From positions 1 through 64,000 of the forward strand of contig JACKOW010000005.1 of NCBI GenBank assembly GCA_024234055.1: a stretch of 64,000 nucleotides of DNA, given 5' to 3'. Of this stretch, positions 1 to 8,111 are shown in pieces. Below the pieces are notes generated by a model. It had not been told where the DNA came from, did not search any database, and saw only the letters and a program-made list of their open reading frames with translations. This DNA is from Rhodanobacteraceae bacterium (GTDB lineage Bacteria > Pseudomonadota > Gammaproteobacteria > Xanthomonadales > SZUA-5). The position numbers and the translations under genes were made by a program. Numbering within the stretch: position 1 is the first letter of the stretch; the number at the start of each line of letters is the position of its first letter.

Positions 1-271
1 GAAGGCCGCGCAGAATGCCGAGGAGATCGGCGCCGCGGCGGTCGACTACCTGTTCTATTCGGGCTACGTCACCATGGCCTATTTCATGGCCCGCGAGGCT
101 GAAGCCGCGACTCGCGCCGGCTATGCCGGCACCGCCGAGTTCAAGGAAGCCAAGCTGGCGACGGTGCGCTTCTACTTCGACCGCCTGCTGCCACGCACCC
201 TGACCCACGCCGCCGGCGTGCGCGCGGGCGCCGAGTCGCTGACCACCAGCGTCGAGGCTGCGCTGGCCTGA
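1..271 (+). CDS. Acyl-CoA dehydrogenase, C-terminal end (partial)
   Basis: The open frame enters from the left edge (codons begin at base 2) and stops with TGA at 269-271, so only about 89 C-terminal residues are present. The segment is helical, with FKEAKLATVRFYFDRLLPRT followed by an AGAESL stretch. That is typical of the extra C-terminal domain of the large acyl-CoA dehydrogenase subgroup (DmdC-like, Acyl-CoA_dh_C). Such enzymes are FAD-dependent and introduce an alpha-beta double bond into acyl-CoA thioesters. The catalytic part lies outside the window, so substrate cannot be inferred. Confidence 0.75.
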   Translation, partial: KAAQNAEEIGAAAVDYLFYSGYVTMAYFMAREAEAATRAGYAGTAEFKEAKLATVRFYFDRLLPRTLTHAAGVRAGAESLTTSVEAALA

Positions 272-277
272 GGGCCT

Positions 278-395
278 GGTCGCGACGCGAGGTCGCTCCT
301 ACAGTCGCTGAGCCGCTGTGGGAGCGGACTCTGTCCGCGATGCCGCGGAATTGGCGGGAGTCAAGCAAAGAGCCATCGCGGACGAAGTCCCACAG
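278..395. repeat. REP-like repeat cluster
   Basis: Two kinds of short dispersed repeat follow the dehydrogenase. At 278-302 is the GGTCGCGACGCGAGGTCGCT type. At 318-340 (GTGGGAGCGGACTCTGTCCG) and 375-395 is an inverted pair able to form a cruciform or RNA hairpin. The same core recurs at 13303, 14254, 18671, 18817, 36923, 36964 and 63181, so this is a genome-wide REP-type family. A role in terminating or stabilising the upstream transcript is possible. Confidence 0.8.
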
Positions 396-545
396 GGATG
401 GTCGCTACCGCAGACCGCCGCACAGGCTCTTCCGCTTCCCGCAACCTGCAACGGCTGATTCGGGTTGGCCCCTTTCTGGCCGATGCTCGGGCAATATCAA
501 GGCTGTTGCAGCGACGCTGCGGCTCCCAGCGTAGGCATGATGGCG

Positions 546-1838
546 ATGACTGACACGACTGCTCTGCCGGAACTGGCTCTGCTCTGCCGGGTCGGCTTTG
601 AGCCTGACCTGATGGATGAGCTGGTGGCCTGGTTCGCTGCACAGGGGATGGCAGCCAGCGTGTGGTCGGAACAGTCTGCGGTGGTGCGAGTGCGCGCCGC
701 CGGCGGTCATCCGAGACTGCCGGATCTGGTGTTTGCCCGGGATCTGATGCGGGTGACCGCCGAGCTCAGGGATCTGAGCGTCAAGGATCGGGTCAGTCCG
801 ATCTCTGCTGCTCTGCGGTCGCTGTCGCCCTACTCGGCGCTGACGGTGCTGACCCCTGACAGCGAAACCACCAAGCCACTGGCGCCGCTGGTAGGCGCTC
901 TCCAGGCGCGCCTCGGCGAGCTGATCCATCCGTCGGGAGTGGCACAGGCGCAGGTATGGATGTTGGCGGGTACCCACGCGCTGGTCGGCAGTTCACCGCC
1001 AGATGGTGCAGCGGCCTTTGCCGGCGGGATTCCGCGCCTGAAATTTCCGCGAGAGGCGCCGTCCAGATCCACATTGAAACTGGAAGAAGCCTTCCAGGTG
1101 CTGATGAGTGCGGAGGAACGCGCCGACTTGCTGGGCGCCGGCGGCGGCGCTGTCGATCTGGGCGCGGCGCCAGGCGGATGGACCTACCAGTTGGTGGCGC
1201 GCCGGATTCGGGTGACCGCCATCGACAATGGACCCATGGCGCCGACACTGATTCACAGCGGTCTGGTGCAGCATCTGCGCGAGGACGGCTTTCGCTATCG
1301 CCCGCCGCGCCCGGTCGACTGGCTGGTCTGCGACATGGTCGAGAAACCGGGCAAGGTGGCCGAACTCATGGTCCGCTGGTTGCAATCGGGTTGGTGCAAG
1401 GCAGCGGTCTTCAATCTCAAGCTGCCGATGAAGAAGCGCTTTGACGCCTGGAACAAGGCAAGGGCAGTGCTGCAGCCACTGCATGGCATGGGTTTTTCGG
1501 TGCGGGCCCGTCAGCTCTACCATGACCGTGAAGAGCTGACCGTGGCCGTGATTCCCGGCGCCAGGGTACAGCTGCCGAAACTGCGCGAAGCGGCCGGCAG
1601 CCATCATTCCAATCGAGCAAACCGCTCGCAACCGTCGCCGGCAGCGCCGACAAGACCCGCCAAGGGCTCACGCAAGACAGCGGCCGACGCCGCGCCACAG
1701 AAGGCTGGACAACGCTCCGGCAGGGCAGCCAGTGGCCGCAAGCCTGCGCCTGCAGGCGCCAGGCCATCAACCCCGGGCGCGAAATCGCCAGCACCAGGCT
1801 CGCGCAAGCCGCGAGGGAATCGTGCGCGCAAGCGCTGA
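546..1838 (+). CDS. rlmM: 23S rRNA 2'-O-methyltransferase RlmM with basic C-terminal tail
   Basis: RlmM uses SAM to methylate the 2'-O of C2498 in 23S rRNA. The protein has an N-terminal THUMP-like region beginning LLCRVGFEPDLMDEL, then a Rossmann methyltransferase domain with the SAM loop VDLGAAPGGWTYQL, the acidic CDMVEKPG strand and the NLKLPMKKR segment typical of the family. ATGs at 537, 540 and 546 are all possible starts; 546 is used here, giving about 430 residues, and there is no decisive ribosome site. After about residue 350 comes a tail of some 80 residues rich in Lys, Arg, Ala, Pro and Ser that the ~366-residue E. coli enzyme lacks. The tail is probably disordered and may add RNA affinity. 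Confidence 0.9.
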   Translation: MTDTTALPELALLCRVGFEPDLMDELVAWFAAQGMAASVWSEQSAVVRVRAAGGHPRLPDLVFARDLMRVTAELRDLSVKDRVSPISAALRSLSPYSALTVLTPDSETTKPLAPLVGALQARLGELIHPSGVAQAQVWMLAGTHALVGSSPPDGAAAFAGGIPRLKFPREAPSRSTLKLEEAFQVLMSAEERADLLGAGGGAVDLGAAPGGWTYQLVARRIRVTAIDNGPMAPTLIHSGLVQHLREDGFRYRPPRPVDWLVCDMVEKPGKVAELMVRWLQSGWCKAAVFNLKLPMKKRFDAWNKARAVLQPLHGMGFSVRARQLYHDREELTVAVIPGARVQLPKLREAAGSHHSNRANRSQPSPAAPTRPAKGSRKTAADAAPQKAGQRSGRAASGRKPAPAGARPSTPGAKSPAPGSRKPRGNRARKR

Positions 1839-2020
1839 AAGATTCTGCTGCCTTCATCGGTCTTCTACGCTGACGCAGAACCGTTAGGCGGTTGTCATCG
1901 GGCTGGTGCAGGCTTAGTGTCTGCATCGCCGATATCCCATCGGCTGCGGGAGAGCTGCTGCGGCAGCTTCAAGCTCGCCCCCAACCGGGGCATTCAATCA
2001 TGTGATCGGAGATTCAACTC

Positions 2021-2434
2021 ATGAGCAACAAGATGATCAAGCCGGTTTCCTTGGCAGTGGGCGCGGCATTCCTGGGCACTCTGGCCTTTGGCGCCTATGC
2101 CGGAAACGGCACCAGCAATGGCATGCAGGCCACTGACCTGGCCCAGGGCTACATGCTGGTGGGCGATGAGAAGGCAGCGGAAGGCAAGTGCGGCGAAGGC
2201 AAGTGCGGTGCCGACAAGGCCAAGGGCGAAGAAGGCAAGTGCGGCGGCGACAAGGCCAAGGCCGAGGGCAAGTGCGGCGAGGGCAAGTGCGGCGCTGACA
2301 AGACCAAGGCCGAGGGCAAGTGCGGCGAAGGCAAGTGCGGCGGCGACAAGGCCAAGGCCGAAGGCAAGTGCGGCGAAGGCAAGTGCGGTGGCGACAAGGC
2401 CAAGGCCGAAGGCAAGTGCGGCGGCGCCGCCTGA
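2021..2434 (+). CDS. hvfA: HvfA-family RiPP metallophore precursor with ten EGKCG motifs
   Basis: A 137-residue secreted precursor. Residues 1-27 look like a signal peptide (SLAVGAAFLGTLAFGAYA). Residues 54-134 carry ten copies of the pentapeptide EGKCG, with cysteines at 57, 62, 74, 85, 90, 101, 106, 117, 122 and 133. Most motifs come in pairs separated by GDKAKA or ADKAK linkers. In characterised HvfA proteins the MNIO enzyme HvfB with HvfC converts EGKCG cysteines to oxazolone/thioamide pairs that bind copper. The matching enzymes follow at once: hvfB starts 23 bp downstream. The 180 bp upstream holds no gene and presumably the promoter, but no metal-responsive operator could be identified by eye. 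An unmodified metallothionein-like protein is the alternative, less likely given the neighbours. Confidence 0.9.
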   Translation: MSNKMIKPVSLAVGAAFLGTLAFGAYAGNGTSNGMQATDLAQGYMLVGDEKAAEGKCGEGKCGADKAKGEEGKCGGDKAKAEGKCGEGKCGADKTKAEGKCGEGKCGGDKAKAEGKCGEGKCGGDKAKAEGKCGGAA

Positions 2435-2457
2435 GCTGAGATCTGAAGGAGCGCATC

Positions 2458-3327
2458 ATGCGGAAACTGCAGCAGCTGTCAGCTGGATTGGGTCTCAGGC
2501 GCAGCCTGATGCCCGAACTGGATGCGGCTGGCGATTTGCGGGCCGCCATCGATTTCTTCGAGATCGCTCCGGAAAACTGGTTGGGTATCGGCGGAAGGCT
2601 GGGCAAGGCCTTCCGCCGCTACACCGAGGCCTATCCCTTCATCGCCCACGGTCTGTCGCTCTCGTTGGGTGGTCCGGATCCGCTGGACGAAATCTTCCTG
2701 CAGCGCCTCAAGGGCTTTCTCGACGAGCACGGCATTCTGCTCTACAGCGAGCACTTGAGCTGGTGCAGCGACGGCGCCCATCTCTACGATCTGCTGCCGA
2801 TTCCCTTTACCGAAGATGCGCTCCGGCACGTAGCCGCCCGCGTGCGCCGCACCCAGGACATCCTCGGCCGCCGCATTGCGGTGGAGAACGCTTCTTTCTA
2901 CACACCGCTGGCCAGCGAGATCAGCGAACCCGAATTCCTGCTTGGAGTGGTGCGCGAAGCCGACTGTGATCTGCTGCTGGACGTCAACAACGTCTACGTG
3001 AACAGTGTCAATCACCGCTACGATGCGCGCCAGTTCATCGATCAGATTCCGGCAGAGCGGGTGGCCTATCTGCACGTGGCCGGGCACCACAACGAGGCGC
3101 CGGATCTGATCGTTGACACCCATGGTGCCGACATCGTTGACCCGGTCTGGGAGCTCCTGGCGTACACCTATCAACGCCTGGGCCGTCGAGCAACCTTGCT
3201 GGAGCGCGATTTCAATATTCCTCCCCTGCCGGAACTCTTGGTGGAACTGGGCAAGGTTCGCCAGGTGCAGGATGAAAATGCGCCGATGCAGACCCAGCGT
3301 GCGCGCCCGCGTCATGCCGCAGTTTGA
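2458..3327 (+). CDS. hvfB: HvfB-type multinuclear non-heme iron oxidase (DUF692/MNIO)
   Basis: A 289-residue DUF692 protein with the TIM-barrel MNIO signatures. EIAPENW lies near residue 38, SEHLSW near 97, VENASFY, then LLLDVNNVYVNSVNH, YLHVAGHH, DTHGADI and the late LLERDFNIP. These segments supply the His, Glu, Asp and Asn ligands of the iron cluster in characterised members. Such enzymes oxidise cysteines in peptide precursors using O2; here the substrate should be the EGKCG cysteines of HvfA. The start is supported by an AAGGAG ribosome site 7 nt upstream. The stop lies 14 bp inside the next gene, so translation is probably coupled. Confidence 0.9.
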   Translation: MRKLQQLSAGLGLRRSLMPELDAAGDLRAAIDFFEIAPENWLGIGGRLGKAFRRYTEAYPFIAHGLSLSLGGPDPLDEIFLQRLKGFLDEHGILLYSEHLSWCSDGAHLYDLLPIPFTEDALRHVAARVRRTQDILGRRIAVENASFYTPLASEISEPEFLLGVVREADCDLLLDVNNVYVNSVNHRYDARQFIDQIPAERVAYLHVAGHHNEAPDLIVDTHGADIVDPVWELLAYTYQRLGRRATLLERDFNIPPLPELLVELGKVRQVQDENAPMQTQRARPRHAAV

Positions 3328-4099
3328 CCAGATTCAACTGGCCTTTGCGCGGCATCTGCGCAATCCCGCGGTAGAACCGGCGCCGGCCGATCTCGAAGAC
3401 CGGCGGGTAGAGATCTATCGCGAATTGCTGTTCAACAACCTGCAGGGCCTGCTGGCGGGGAATTTCCCGGTGATCCGGCGGCTACTCGACGGGCCGGAAT
3501 GGCCCCGTCTGGTTCGCAGCTTCTATGTCGAGCATGGCGCGCATACGCCACTGTTCCACGAACTGGGCAGCGAGTTCGTGCGCTTTCTCGGCGAGCATCC
3601 CGAACACTGGCAGGCGCAGCGACCCTTCCTGCATGAGCTTGCACATTGGGAGTGGGTGGAACTGGCGCTGGATCTGGATGGCGACGATCTGGCTCAGGTC
3701 AGGATCGACCACCGCGATGGGGATCCGATCGAGCTGATTCCCGTGTCCTCACCGGTGGCCTGGGTGCTGGGTTACCAGTTCCCGGTGCAACTGATCCGCG
3801 ACGATTTCCAGCCGACCGAGCCTCCCGCGCAACCGACCTGGCTGCTGATCTATCGCAATCGTGGCGACAAGGTGCAGTTCCAGTCACTGGAACCGCTGGC
3901 TGCGCGGCTGCTGGCGCTGGTACAGGAGGTGGAAGGCTGCACGGGCCGCGAACTGGTCATGCGCCTGGGTGCTGAAATCAGCCATCCCGATCCCGAATCC
4001 CTGATCGAACCCGCCAGAGCACTGCTGACCGGCTGGATGCAGCGCGATGTCATTGTCGGACTGCGGACAAGGCACACCGAAGGGGCGTCAGCGGCCTAG
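3314..4099 (+). CDS. hvfC: HvfC-type DUF2063 partner protein
   Basis: A protein of about 261 residues. The N-terminal DUF2063 domain shows RRVEIYRELLFNNLQGLL, FPVIRRLL and FYVEHGAHTPLFHELGSEF. A C-terminal mixed domain ends in a helical region (ARALLTGWMQRDV). In bufferin and Hvf operons this protein partners the DUF692 oxidase and helps recognise the precursor leader. The ATG at 3314 overlaps the end of hvfB by 14 bp; a GTG at 3299 is an alternative. No DoxX-type hvfD gene follows; the next features are a tandem repeat and the convergent oxidase operon. Confidence 0.85.
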   Translation: MPQFDQIQLAFARHLRNPAVEPAPADLEDRRVEIYRELLFNNLQGLLAGNFPVIRRLLDGPEWPRLVRSFYVEHGAHTPLFHELGSEFVRFLGEHPEHWQAQRPFLHELAHWEWVELALDLDGDDLAQVRIDHRDGDPIELIPVSSPVAWVLGYQFPVQLIRDDFQPTEPPAQPTWLLIYRNRGDKVQFQSLEPLAARLLALVQEVEGCTGRELVMRLGAEISHPDPESLIEPARALLTGWMQRDVIVGLRTRHTEGASAA

Positions 4100-4110
4100 G
4101 GCACTGCGCC

Positions 4111-4659
4111 TCAAGCTCGAGCAAGCTCCGCTCGGACGGCATCGATGTACGAGGCTCTTGTACGAGCTTGCTCGGCAGAATGTGCCGGCATTCAGGTCAG
4201 CGATCAGGTGAAACGCACAAGCCCAGCCGAAGCAGCGGAGCAAGCTCCGCTCTACGACGGCATCGGTGTACGAGGCTCTTGTAGTGCCGAGCTTGCTCGG
4301 CAGGATGTGCCGGCATTCAGGTCAGCGATCAGGTGAAACGCACAAGCCCAGCCGAAGCAGCGGAGCAAGCTCCGCTCTACGACAGCATCGGTGTACGAGG
4401 CTCTTGTAGTGCCGAGCTTGCTCGGCAGGATGTGCGGGCGATCAGGTGAGCGATCAGGTGAAACGCACAAGCCCAGCCGAAGCAGCGGAGCAAGCTCCGC
4501 TCTACGACAGCATCGGTGTACGAGGGCTTTTGTAGTGCCGAGCTTGCTCGGCAGGATGTGCCGGCATTCAGGTCAGCGATCAGGTGAAGAGCCAAAGCCC
4601 AGCCGAAGCAGCGGAGCAAGCTCCGCTCTACGACGGCATCGGTGTACGAGGCTTTTGTA
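4111..4659. repeat. Tandem array, about 4.3 copies of a ~125 bp unit with two hairpins
   Basis: Landmarks GTACGAGG recur at about 4148, 4269, 4394, 4519 and 4645, giving a period of 121-126 bp. Each unit contains two small palindromes, AGCGGAGCAAGCTCCGCT and GCCGAGCTTGCTCGGC, joined by a ~60 bp linker (CATTCAGGTCAGCGATCAGG). Short frames on both strands inside it are artefacts of the repetition. It lies between the convergent hvfABC and cytochrome oxidase operons, so it may act as a transcription barrier or be an amplified palindromic element. No coding function is supported. Confidence 0.9.
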
Positions 4660-4663
4660 CGTA

Positions 4664-4740
4664 TCCCAGGTAAGCGCAGCGCACCTGGGGCTGTGCACGA
4701 TCGGACTCTGGTCCCGGGTGCGCCTGCGGCTTACCCGGGC
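4664..4740. repeat. Imperfect inverted repeat of the CCCGGGTAAGC family
   Basis: The left arm (CCCAGGTAAGCGCAGCGCAC) and the right arm (GGTGCGCCTGCGGCTTACCC) pair imperfectly. The same type of element is at 28109-28185 and 56250-56325, always between genes. It is probably a dispersed intergenic hairpin element that can serve as a terminator. Confidence 0.7.
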
Positions 4741-4768
4741 AACAAGAACTGCAATCCGGAGAACGATC

Positions 4769-4790
4769 GGGCCCCCCTGAGGCGGCCCGA
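4769..4790 (-). terminator. Possible terminator of the cytochrome oxidase operon
   Basis: Read on the minus strand just after ctaE, the sequence gives a CGGGCC/GGCCCG stem with a nine-base loop, followed only by a weak T-containing stretch. The position fits the end of the operon. The lack of a real T-run makes this tentative. Confidence 0.3.
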
Positions 4791-4812
4791 GGTTGTTGCG
4801 TCGACGCGTTCG

Positions 4813-5682
4813 TCAGAGCACGTAGACGAAGACGAACAGTCCCAGCCAGACCACGTCCACGAAGTGCCAGTACCAGGCCACCGCTTCGAAAGCGAAGTGA
4901 TTGTCCTTGGTGAAATGGCCGGCCATGCAGCGGAACATGATCACCAGCAACATGATCGTGCCCAGCGTGACGTGCATGCCGTGGAAACCGGTCAGCATGA
5001 AGAAGGTGCTGCCATAGACGCCCGAGCCCAGCGTCAGGCCCAGCTCATGGTAGGCGTGGATGTATTCAACCGCCTGGAAGTACAGGAACAGGCAGCCCAG
5101 CGCCACCGTAGCCGCCATCCACCAGACCAGGGCACGGCGCTTGCCCACCTTGAGTGCCCAGTGCGCCATGGTGATGGTGGCACCGGAGGTGAGCAGGATC
5201 AGCGTGTTCAGCAGCGGCAGGCCCCAGGCCGGAATGGTCTCGAACTTGCCACCGACTTCACCTGGACCATTGGTCGGCCAAACCGCCTCGAACGCCGGGT
5301 ACAGCAGCTGGTTGGTCGCAAATCCATCGCCCTCACCGCCCAGCCATGGCACGGCAAAGATGCGGGCGTAGAACAGGGCGCCAAAGAAGGCGGCGAAGAA
5401 CATCACTTCGGAGAAGATGAACCAGACCATGCCCATGCGGAAGGACACGTCCACCTGCGAGTTGTAGTAACCAGCCAGGCTCTCCTTGATGACCTCGCCA
5501 AACCAGCCAAAGAGCATGAACAACAGCAGGGCCAGGCCCAGATAGAACTTGACCATGCCGAAGACATGATCTTCGTTGACCAGCGAGGCAGCGCCGCCCA
5601 GGAACAGGAACAGCGCAACCGATCCGATGATCGGCCACTTGCTGCCGTGAGGTACGTAATAGGCACCGGAGCCTTGAGCCAT
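4813..5682 (-). CDS. ctaE: Cytochrome c oxidase subunit III
   Basis: A 289-residue membrane protein with about seven hydrophobic helices, the core non-catalytic subunit of the aa3-type heme-copper oxidase. Family features are RMGMVWFIFSEVMFFAAFFG, ATITMAHWAL, the GFHGMHV segment, and the C-terminal AWYWHFVDVVWLGLF. The ATG at 5682 is preceded by GACGGGG; an in-frame TTG two codons earlier is less likely. It is the last gene of the operon, 46 bp after ctaG. Confidence 0.95.
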   Translation of the reverse strand: MAQGSGAYYVPHGSKWPIIGSVALFLFLGGAASLVNEDHVFGMVKFYLGLALLLFMLFGWFGEVIKESLAGYYNSQVDVSFRMGMVWFIFSEVMFFAAFFGALFYARIFAVPWLGGEGDGFATNQLLYPAFEAVWPTNGPGEVGGKFETIPAWGLPLLNTLILLTSGATITMAHWALKVGKRRALVWWMAATVALGCLFLYFQAVEYIHAYHELGLTLGSGVYGSTFFMLTGFHGMHVTLGTIMLLVIMFRCMAGHFTKDNHFAFEAVAWYWHFVDVVWLGLFVFVYVL

Positions 5683-5728
5683 GTGCAATCCCCGTCAATA
5701 CAAAGCAAAGTGGGCGTGAAAGCCCGAT

Positions 5729-6313
5729 TCAGAATCCAGGATTATCGGTCAGGCCGCCGTGCTGCGCCAGACGTGTCGTCGCCAGATCGTTGAGATAGAA
5801 GGTATAGGACAGTGTCATCACCGAGACATTCTTCGGCAGGGCCGGATCGACCACGAAACGAACCGGCATGTCGCGGGTCTCGCCCGCCGCCAGGCGCTGC
5901 TCGGTAAAGCAGAAACACTCGGTCTTGCTGAAGTAGATCGACGCCCGATTCGGGGCCACACTGGGCACCGCCTGACCGACGAGATCGGCATCGCTGAGAT
6001 TGGTCGCCTCGAACAGCATTTCGGTGACTTCGCCCGGATGCACCTTGATCGAACTCTGTTTGGGCTTGAAGGCCCAGGGCAGACCCGCGTTCACCGAGGT
6101 ATCGAACTGGATGGTGATGCTTCGCGACTCGTCGATTGCCATCTGCGTGGCCGTTGCCGCGCTGACCTGACCGGTCTTGCCGTTGATCCCGGTAATCTCG
6201 CAGAAGATCGAATACACCGGGATCAGGGCAAAGCAGAAGGCGAAGGAAGCGGCGCAGACCCACAGGATGCGCCGGATCACGCCGGAATGGCTGGAGGCCG
6301 TCCTTGCGCTCAT
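5729..6313 (-). CDS. ctaG: Cytochrome c oxidase assembly protein CtaG/Cox11
   Basis: A 194-residue copper chaperone that delivers copper to the CuB site of subunit I. There is one N-terminal transmembrane helix (about residues 14-33), then a periplasmic immunoglobulin-like domain with the copper-binding ECFCF motif (Cys133, Cys135) and the family tail LPKNVSVMTLSYTFY. Its ATG overlaps the stop of the small upstream ORF by 4 bp (ATGA), indicating translational coupling. Confidence 0.93.
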   Translation of the reverse strand: MSARTASSHSGVIRRILWVCAASFAFCFALIPVYSIFCEITGINGKTGQVSAATATQMAIDESRSITIQFDTSVNAGLPWAFKPKQSSIKVHPGEVTEMLFEATNLSDADLVGQAVPSVAPNRASIYFSKTECFCFTEQRLAAGETRDMPVRFVVDPALPKNVSVMTLSYTFYLNDLATTRLAQHGGLTDNPGF

Positions 6314-6432
6314 GACAGCAGCAGGGCCCGCACGAAAAACAGCGCATACAGGCCGAAGGCAATGACGCTGAGCACAATCACCGTCCGGCGTACAGCCGGA
6401 CGGCGGGCATCGCGGTTGAGATCAGCAGCCAT
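6310..6432 (-). CDS. Small single-helix cytochrome oxidase operon protein (40 aa)
   Basis: A 40-residue protein: an Arg-rich cytoplasmic start (MAADLNRDARRPAVRR) followed by one hydrophobic helix (VIVLSVIAFGLYALFFVRAL). Its ATG overlaps the ctaD stop by one base (TGATG). Its own stop overlaps the ctaG start by four bases, so the three are translated in series. Small single-helix proteins at this position are known in proteobacterial oxidase operons and are annotated as small assembly proteins. The assembly role here is inferred from position and topology. Confidence 0.75.
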   Translation of the reverse strand: MAADLNRDARRPAVRRTVIVLSVIAFGLYALFFVRALLLS

Positions 6433-8069
6433 CAATGCGTCACGTCGCCATGCGCCAGCATCTTGTCATCGATCTTCGGCGGCGTGCTGAAGGAGTGGTA
6501 AGGCGCCGGCGAAGGCAGCGTCCATTCCAGACCGCGGGCGCTGTCCCACACGCCGCCGGTGGCCTTGACGCCGCGCTTGAGCACGCAGGTATCGATCAGC
6601 AGCCAGACGAACAGCAGCTGCGACAGGCCGAAGGCGAAGCCGCCGATGGACGAGATCATGTTGAAGTCGGTGAAGGCCACGTTGTAGTCCGGAATACGCC
6701 GCGGCATGCCGGCCAGACCCAGGAAGTGCTGCGGGAAGAACAGCACATTGACGAAGATCGTCGAGGTCCAGAAATGCCACTTGCCCAGGGTTTCGTTGTA
6801 CATGCGGCCAGTCCACTTCGGCAGCCAGTAATAGACCGCGGCCATGATCGAGAAGATCGCGCCGGTCACCAGCACGTAGTGGAAGTGGGCCACCACGAAA
6901 TAGGTGTCGTGATACTGGAAGTCAGCTGGCACCATGGCCAGCATCAGCCCGGAGAAGCCACCGATGGTGAACAGCACCACGAAGGCCACCGCGAACAGCA
7001 TGGGCGTCTCGAAGGTCATCGACCCCCGCCACATCGTCGCCACCCAGTTGAAGACCTTCACGCCGGTGGGCACGGCGATCAGCATGGTGGCATACATGAA
7101 GAACAGCTGGCCTCCGAGCGGCATGCCCACGGTGAACATGTGGTGGGCCCAGACGATGAAGGACAGGAAGGCGATCGAGGCCGTTGCGTAGACCATGGCC
7201 TGGTAGCCGAACAGCGGCTTGCGGGCGAAGGTGGGAATGATCTCCGACGCCACGCCGAAGGCCGGCAGGATCATGATGTAGACCTCGGGGTGACCGAAGA
7301 ACCAGAAGATGTGCTGGAACATCACCGGATCACCGCCGCCGGCAGCGTTGAAGAAGCTGGTGCCGAAATACTTGTCGGTCAGCAGCATGGTCACGGAGCC
7401 CGCCAACACCGGCATCACCGCAATCAGCAGGAAGGCGGTGATCAGCCAGGTCCAGACGAACACCGGCATCTTCAGCAGATCCATGCCCGGCGCACGCATG
7501 TTGAGGATGGTGGCGATGATGTTGATGGCACCCATGATCGAGCTGATACCCATCATGTGCACGGCGAAGATCACGAAAGCCACGTTGTTGCCGCCCTGCA
7601 GCGAGAGCGGCGGATACAGCGTCCAGCCGCCGGCCGGACCGCCGCCTTGCATGAACAGCGTCGACAGCAGCAGCGTGAAGGCGAAGGGCATGATCCAGAA
7701 GGACCAGTTGTTCATGCGCGGCAGCGCCATGTCCGGCGCGCCGATCATCATCGGGATCATCCAGTTGGCCAGACCGACGAAGGCCGGCATGACGGCACCG
7801 AAGATCATCACCAGCGCGTGCATGGTGGTCATCGAGTTGAAGAAATCAGGCTGCACCAGCTGCAATCCGGGCTGGAACAGCTCGGCGCGGATCACCAGCG
7901 CCATCGACCCGCCGATGAGGAACATCACCAGCGAGAAGATCAGGTACAGCGTACCGATGTCCTTGTGATTGGTGCCGCAGAACCAGCGCTCGAAGAAGCC
8001 GCTGGGCTTGTGGTCATGATCGTCGTGACCGTCGTGCGTATCGTGTGTGTGTTCGCCGTGGTGAGCCAT
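6432..8069 (-). CDS. ctaD: Cytochrome c oxidase subunit I
   Basis: The 545-residue catalytic subunit of aa3-type oxidase, with twelve predicted helices carrying heme a and the heme a3-CuB centre. Visible family segments include TNHKDIGTLYLIFSL, MFFGAVMPAF-like helix 2, FWFFGHPEVYIMILPAFG with the CuB His and cross-linked Tyr, VWAHHMFTVGM with the His pair, and VVAHFHYVLVTGAIF with the axial heme ligands. Residues 3-20 hold eight histidines among Asp and Gly, a probable metal-binding N-terminus seen in relatives. It lies 42 bp after ctaC. Confidence 0.97.
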   Translation of the reverse strand: MAHHGEHTHDTHDGHDDHDHKPSGFFERWFCGTNHKDIGTLYLIFSLVMFLIGGSMALVIRAELFQPGLQLVQPDFFNSMTTMHALVMIFGAVMPAFVGLANWMIPMMIGAPDMALPRMNNWSFWIMPFAFTLLLSTLFMQGGGPAGGWTLYPPLSLQGGNNVAFVIFAVHMMGISSIMGAINIIATILNMRAPGMDLLKMPVFVWTWLITAFLLIAVMPVLAGSVTMLLTDKYFGTSFFNAAGGGDPVMFQHIFWFFGHPEVYIMILPAFGVASEIIPTFARKPLFGYQAMVYATASIAFLSFIVWAHHMFTVGMPLGGQLFFMYATMLIAVPTGVKVFNWVATMWRGSMTFETPMLFAVAFVVLFTIGGFSGLMLAMVPADFQYHDTYFVVAHFHYVLVTGAIFSIMAAVYYWLPKWTGRMYNETLGKWHFWTSTIFVNVLFFPQHFLGLAGMPRRIPDYNVAFTDFNMISSIGGFAFGLSQLLFVWLLIDTCVLKRGVKATGGVWDSARGLEWTLPSPAPYHSFSTPPKIDDKMLAHGDVTH

Positions 8070-8111
8070 GGCTGTACTCCGCTAAATCAAATGGGGGACG
8101 AGGTCGATCAA

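Noticed and set aside
2149..2415. Minus-strand frame with repeated HLPSPHLPSA
   Set aside because: It is the antisense image of the EGKCG repeats of hvfA. The sense frame has a signal peptide and the right operon context.
4111..4659. Possible CRISPR array
   Set aside because: The ~125 bp period is far too long, the units are almost identical throughout with no unique spacers, and no cas genes are nearby.
4145..4780. Short frames on both strands across the tandem array
   Set aside because: They only mirror the nucleotide repeat (for example repeated SSGASSAL or LIADLNAGTSC) and have no ribosome sites.
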